From Cristatella mucedo (taxonomy: Eukaryota > Bryozoa > Phylactolaemata > Cristatellidae): a DNA stretch of 64,000 bases. The DNA lies in contig WPIO01000030.1 in assembly GCA_009760855.2 (NCBI GenBank), forward strand, positions 60,001 through 124,000, in the 5' to 3' direction. The notes under the pieces are model-generated. The model worked only from the letters and a program-made list of their open reading frames with translations. It ran no database searches and was not told the origin of the DNA. The translations under genes were made by a program, and so were the position numbers. Shown here piece after piece: positions 63,184-64,000 of the stretch; position 1 is the stretch's first letter, and every line of letters begins with the position of its first letter.

Positions 63184-63754
63184 GTAGGCGTCCGGGGCTG
63201 TGGTTGTGGTGTCCCCCCCCCGCCATCGTACATGGTCACTCGTTTGGTCTGTCCGTCGCTCCCACGTGTCAGACGAGCTTTGGCAAATGTGATTTGTCCC
63301 TTGCTCCTGCCGCTGCGGTTGCTACTCGCGACTCTCTGCCAGTCTAGAGCGCACCACTCGAAGCCCCTCACTCCATTGTGACGACCCTCCGCAGTTTTTC
63401 GATGGGAATGGCATCTAGCGAGTGCAGCTAAAGATGCTCAAATCAACTATGGCTGTATTAATAAGCTGTCGTGGGTTTCTTTTGGAACCCTGCAAAACAG
63501 TTCCAAGTTGTTGTGCATTCTCTCTGCCTACTAACAGGTGTAAGCAATCGAGTGAAATTGGTCCTTATTGAGCTGGCCGGTTTTTACCTTGAGGTAGTCG
63601 TCACGTTCTGGGTTTCCTTTCGGAAGAGGCTTGGGCTGGTAGCGGATACTCACGATAGTGTGTGAAGTTGTGCTTGGGGTAGCTAAGTTTTTTGTTACAC
63701 CAGCCTGCGGTATACCCGCGAAAAGTCAAGATAAACTTGAACTTTGCTTTGGAA
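63184..63754 (+). other. MCRS1 intron start, nothing recognised
   Basis: The large ORF that continues to 63347 is read-through past the donor. No FHA-domain exon was found before the window ends. Confidence 0.6.
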
Positions 63755-64000
63755 GGTGTATGTATCTCTGTCTGTAACTCCACAAAGTCATAAAGACCAT
63801 GTGGGTGTTACACAGGAGAGTTTTGTATAGCACAGGACCGCTGAAAAGGATGTGCCATAGTTGGCAGTAGGAGAGGAGTTGTCGTTGCGTAAGAATTGTG
63901 GAAGCGAGTTCGACAGTCTAGGACCTGCAGAGCTAAAGCTTCTGTCACCAACTATCTTTAAGCGGAGGAATGGGACAGCTAATTTATTGTCCACACAGGA
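63755..64000 (-). mobile_element. LINE family B copy running off the window
   Basis: gtatgtatctctgtctgtaa, ctccacaaagtcataaagac, then minus-strand DNKLAVPFLRLKIVGDRSFS and SAGPRLSNSLP. Similar to 60315-60700 and continuing past 64000. Confidence 0.8.

Noticed and set aside
62310-63347. Single 345-aa exon for MCRS1
   Set aside because: Includes intron sequence at both ends and the 93-base in-frame intron; splice sites and homology define two exons inside it.

Overview
This window is animal nuclear DNA, not prokaryotic. It has spliced genes with GT-AG (and some GC-AG) introns, many degenerate non-LTR retrotransposons and tRNA-derived SINEs, and long microsatellites. The two genes point to an invertebrate with motile cilia. 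The phylum cannot be fixed from the sequence.

The window is dominated by one very large minus-strand gene, an orthologue of CFAP65 (formerly CCDC108), a motile-cilium and sperm-flagellum protein built from MSP/ASH (ASPM-SPD2-Hydin) beta-sandwich repeats. I rebuilt 29 exons from 52694 down to a stop at 5465 by matching translated segments to the remembered vertebrate CFAP65 order and testing splice phase at every junction. The exons join in one frame (5,421 nt, 1,806 codons plus stop) and run collinear with the vertebrate protein from its N-terminal region to its C-terminal tail. Any 5' exon upstream of 52694 was not identified.

To its right, head-to-head on the plus strand, is MCRS1 (microspherule protein 1, INO80 and NSL chromatin complexes). 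It starts at 56992 and runs off the window. Six exons were placed (56992-57238, 58188-58546, 59053-59248, 59401-59510, 62465-62573, 62667-63183), and one small exon between the second and third is unresolved. The C-terminal FHA-domain exons must lie beyond 64000.

The introns hold most of the mobile DNA. LINE family A is CR1/L2-like: its reverse transcriptase is best seen at 17300-18825, and it ends in a conserved hairpin followed by (ATT)n. LINE family B is a second CR1/L2-like lineage, best seen at 60315-61370 and again at the right edge. There are two tRNA-derived SINE families, one of which shares the family A 3' tail. There is also a roughly 0.95 kb inverted repeat at 47310-48265 with a lone half-copy at 31706-32160, a short MITE-like element at 53785-53941, and GA, AT, GT and CT microsatellites. 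The left 5.4 kb lies beyond the 3' end of CFAP65. It contains a frameshifted transposon-type coding remnant at 28-454, LINE and SINE scraps, and about 3 kb with nothing recognisable.

No tRNA or rRNA gene, CRISPR array or bacterial operon was seen. The most useful results are the full CFAP65 exon chain, the CFAP65/MCRS1 divergent pair, two introns with GC donors (one per gene), two short frame-preserving introns, and the structured repeat families.
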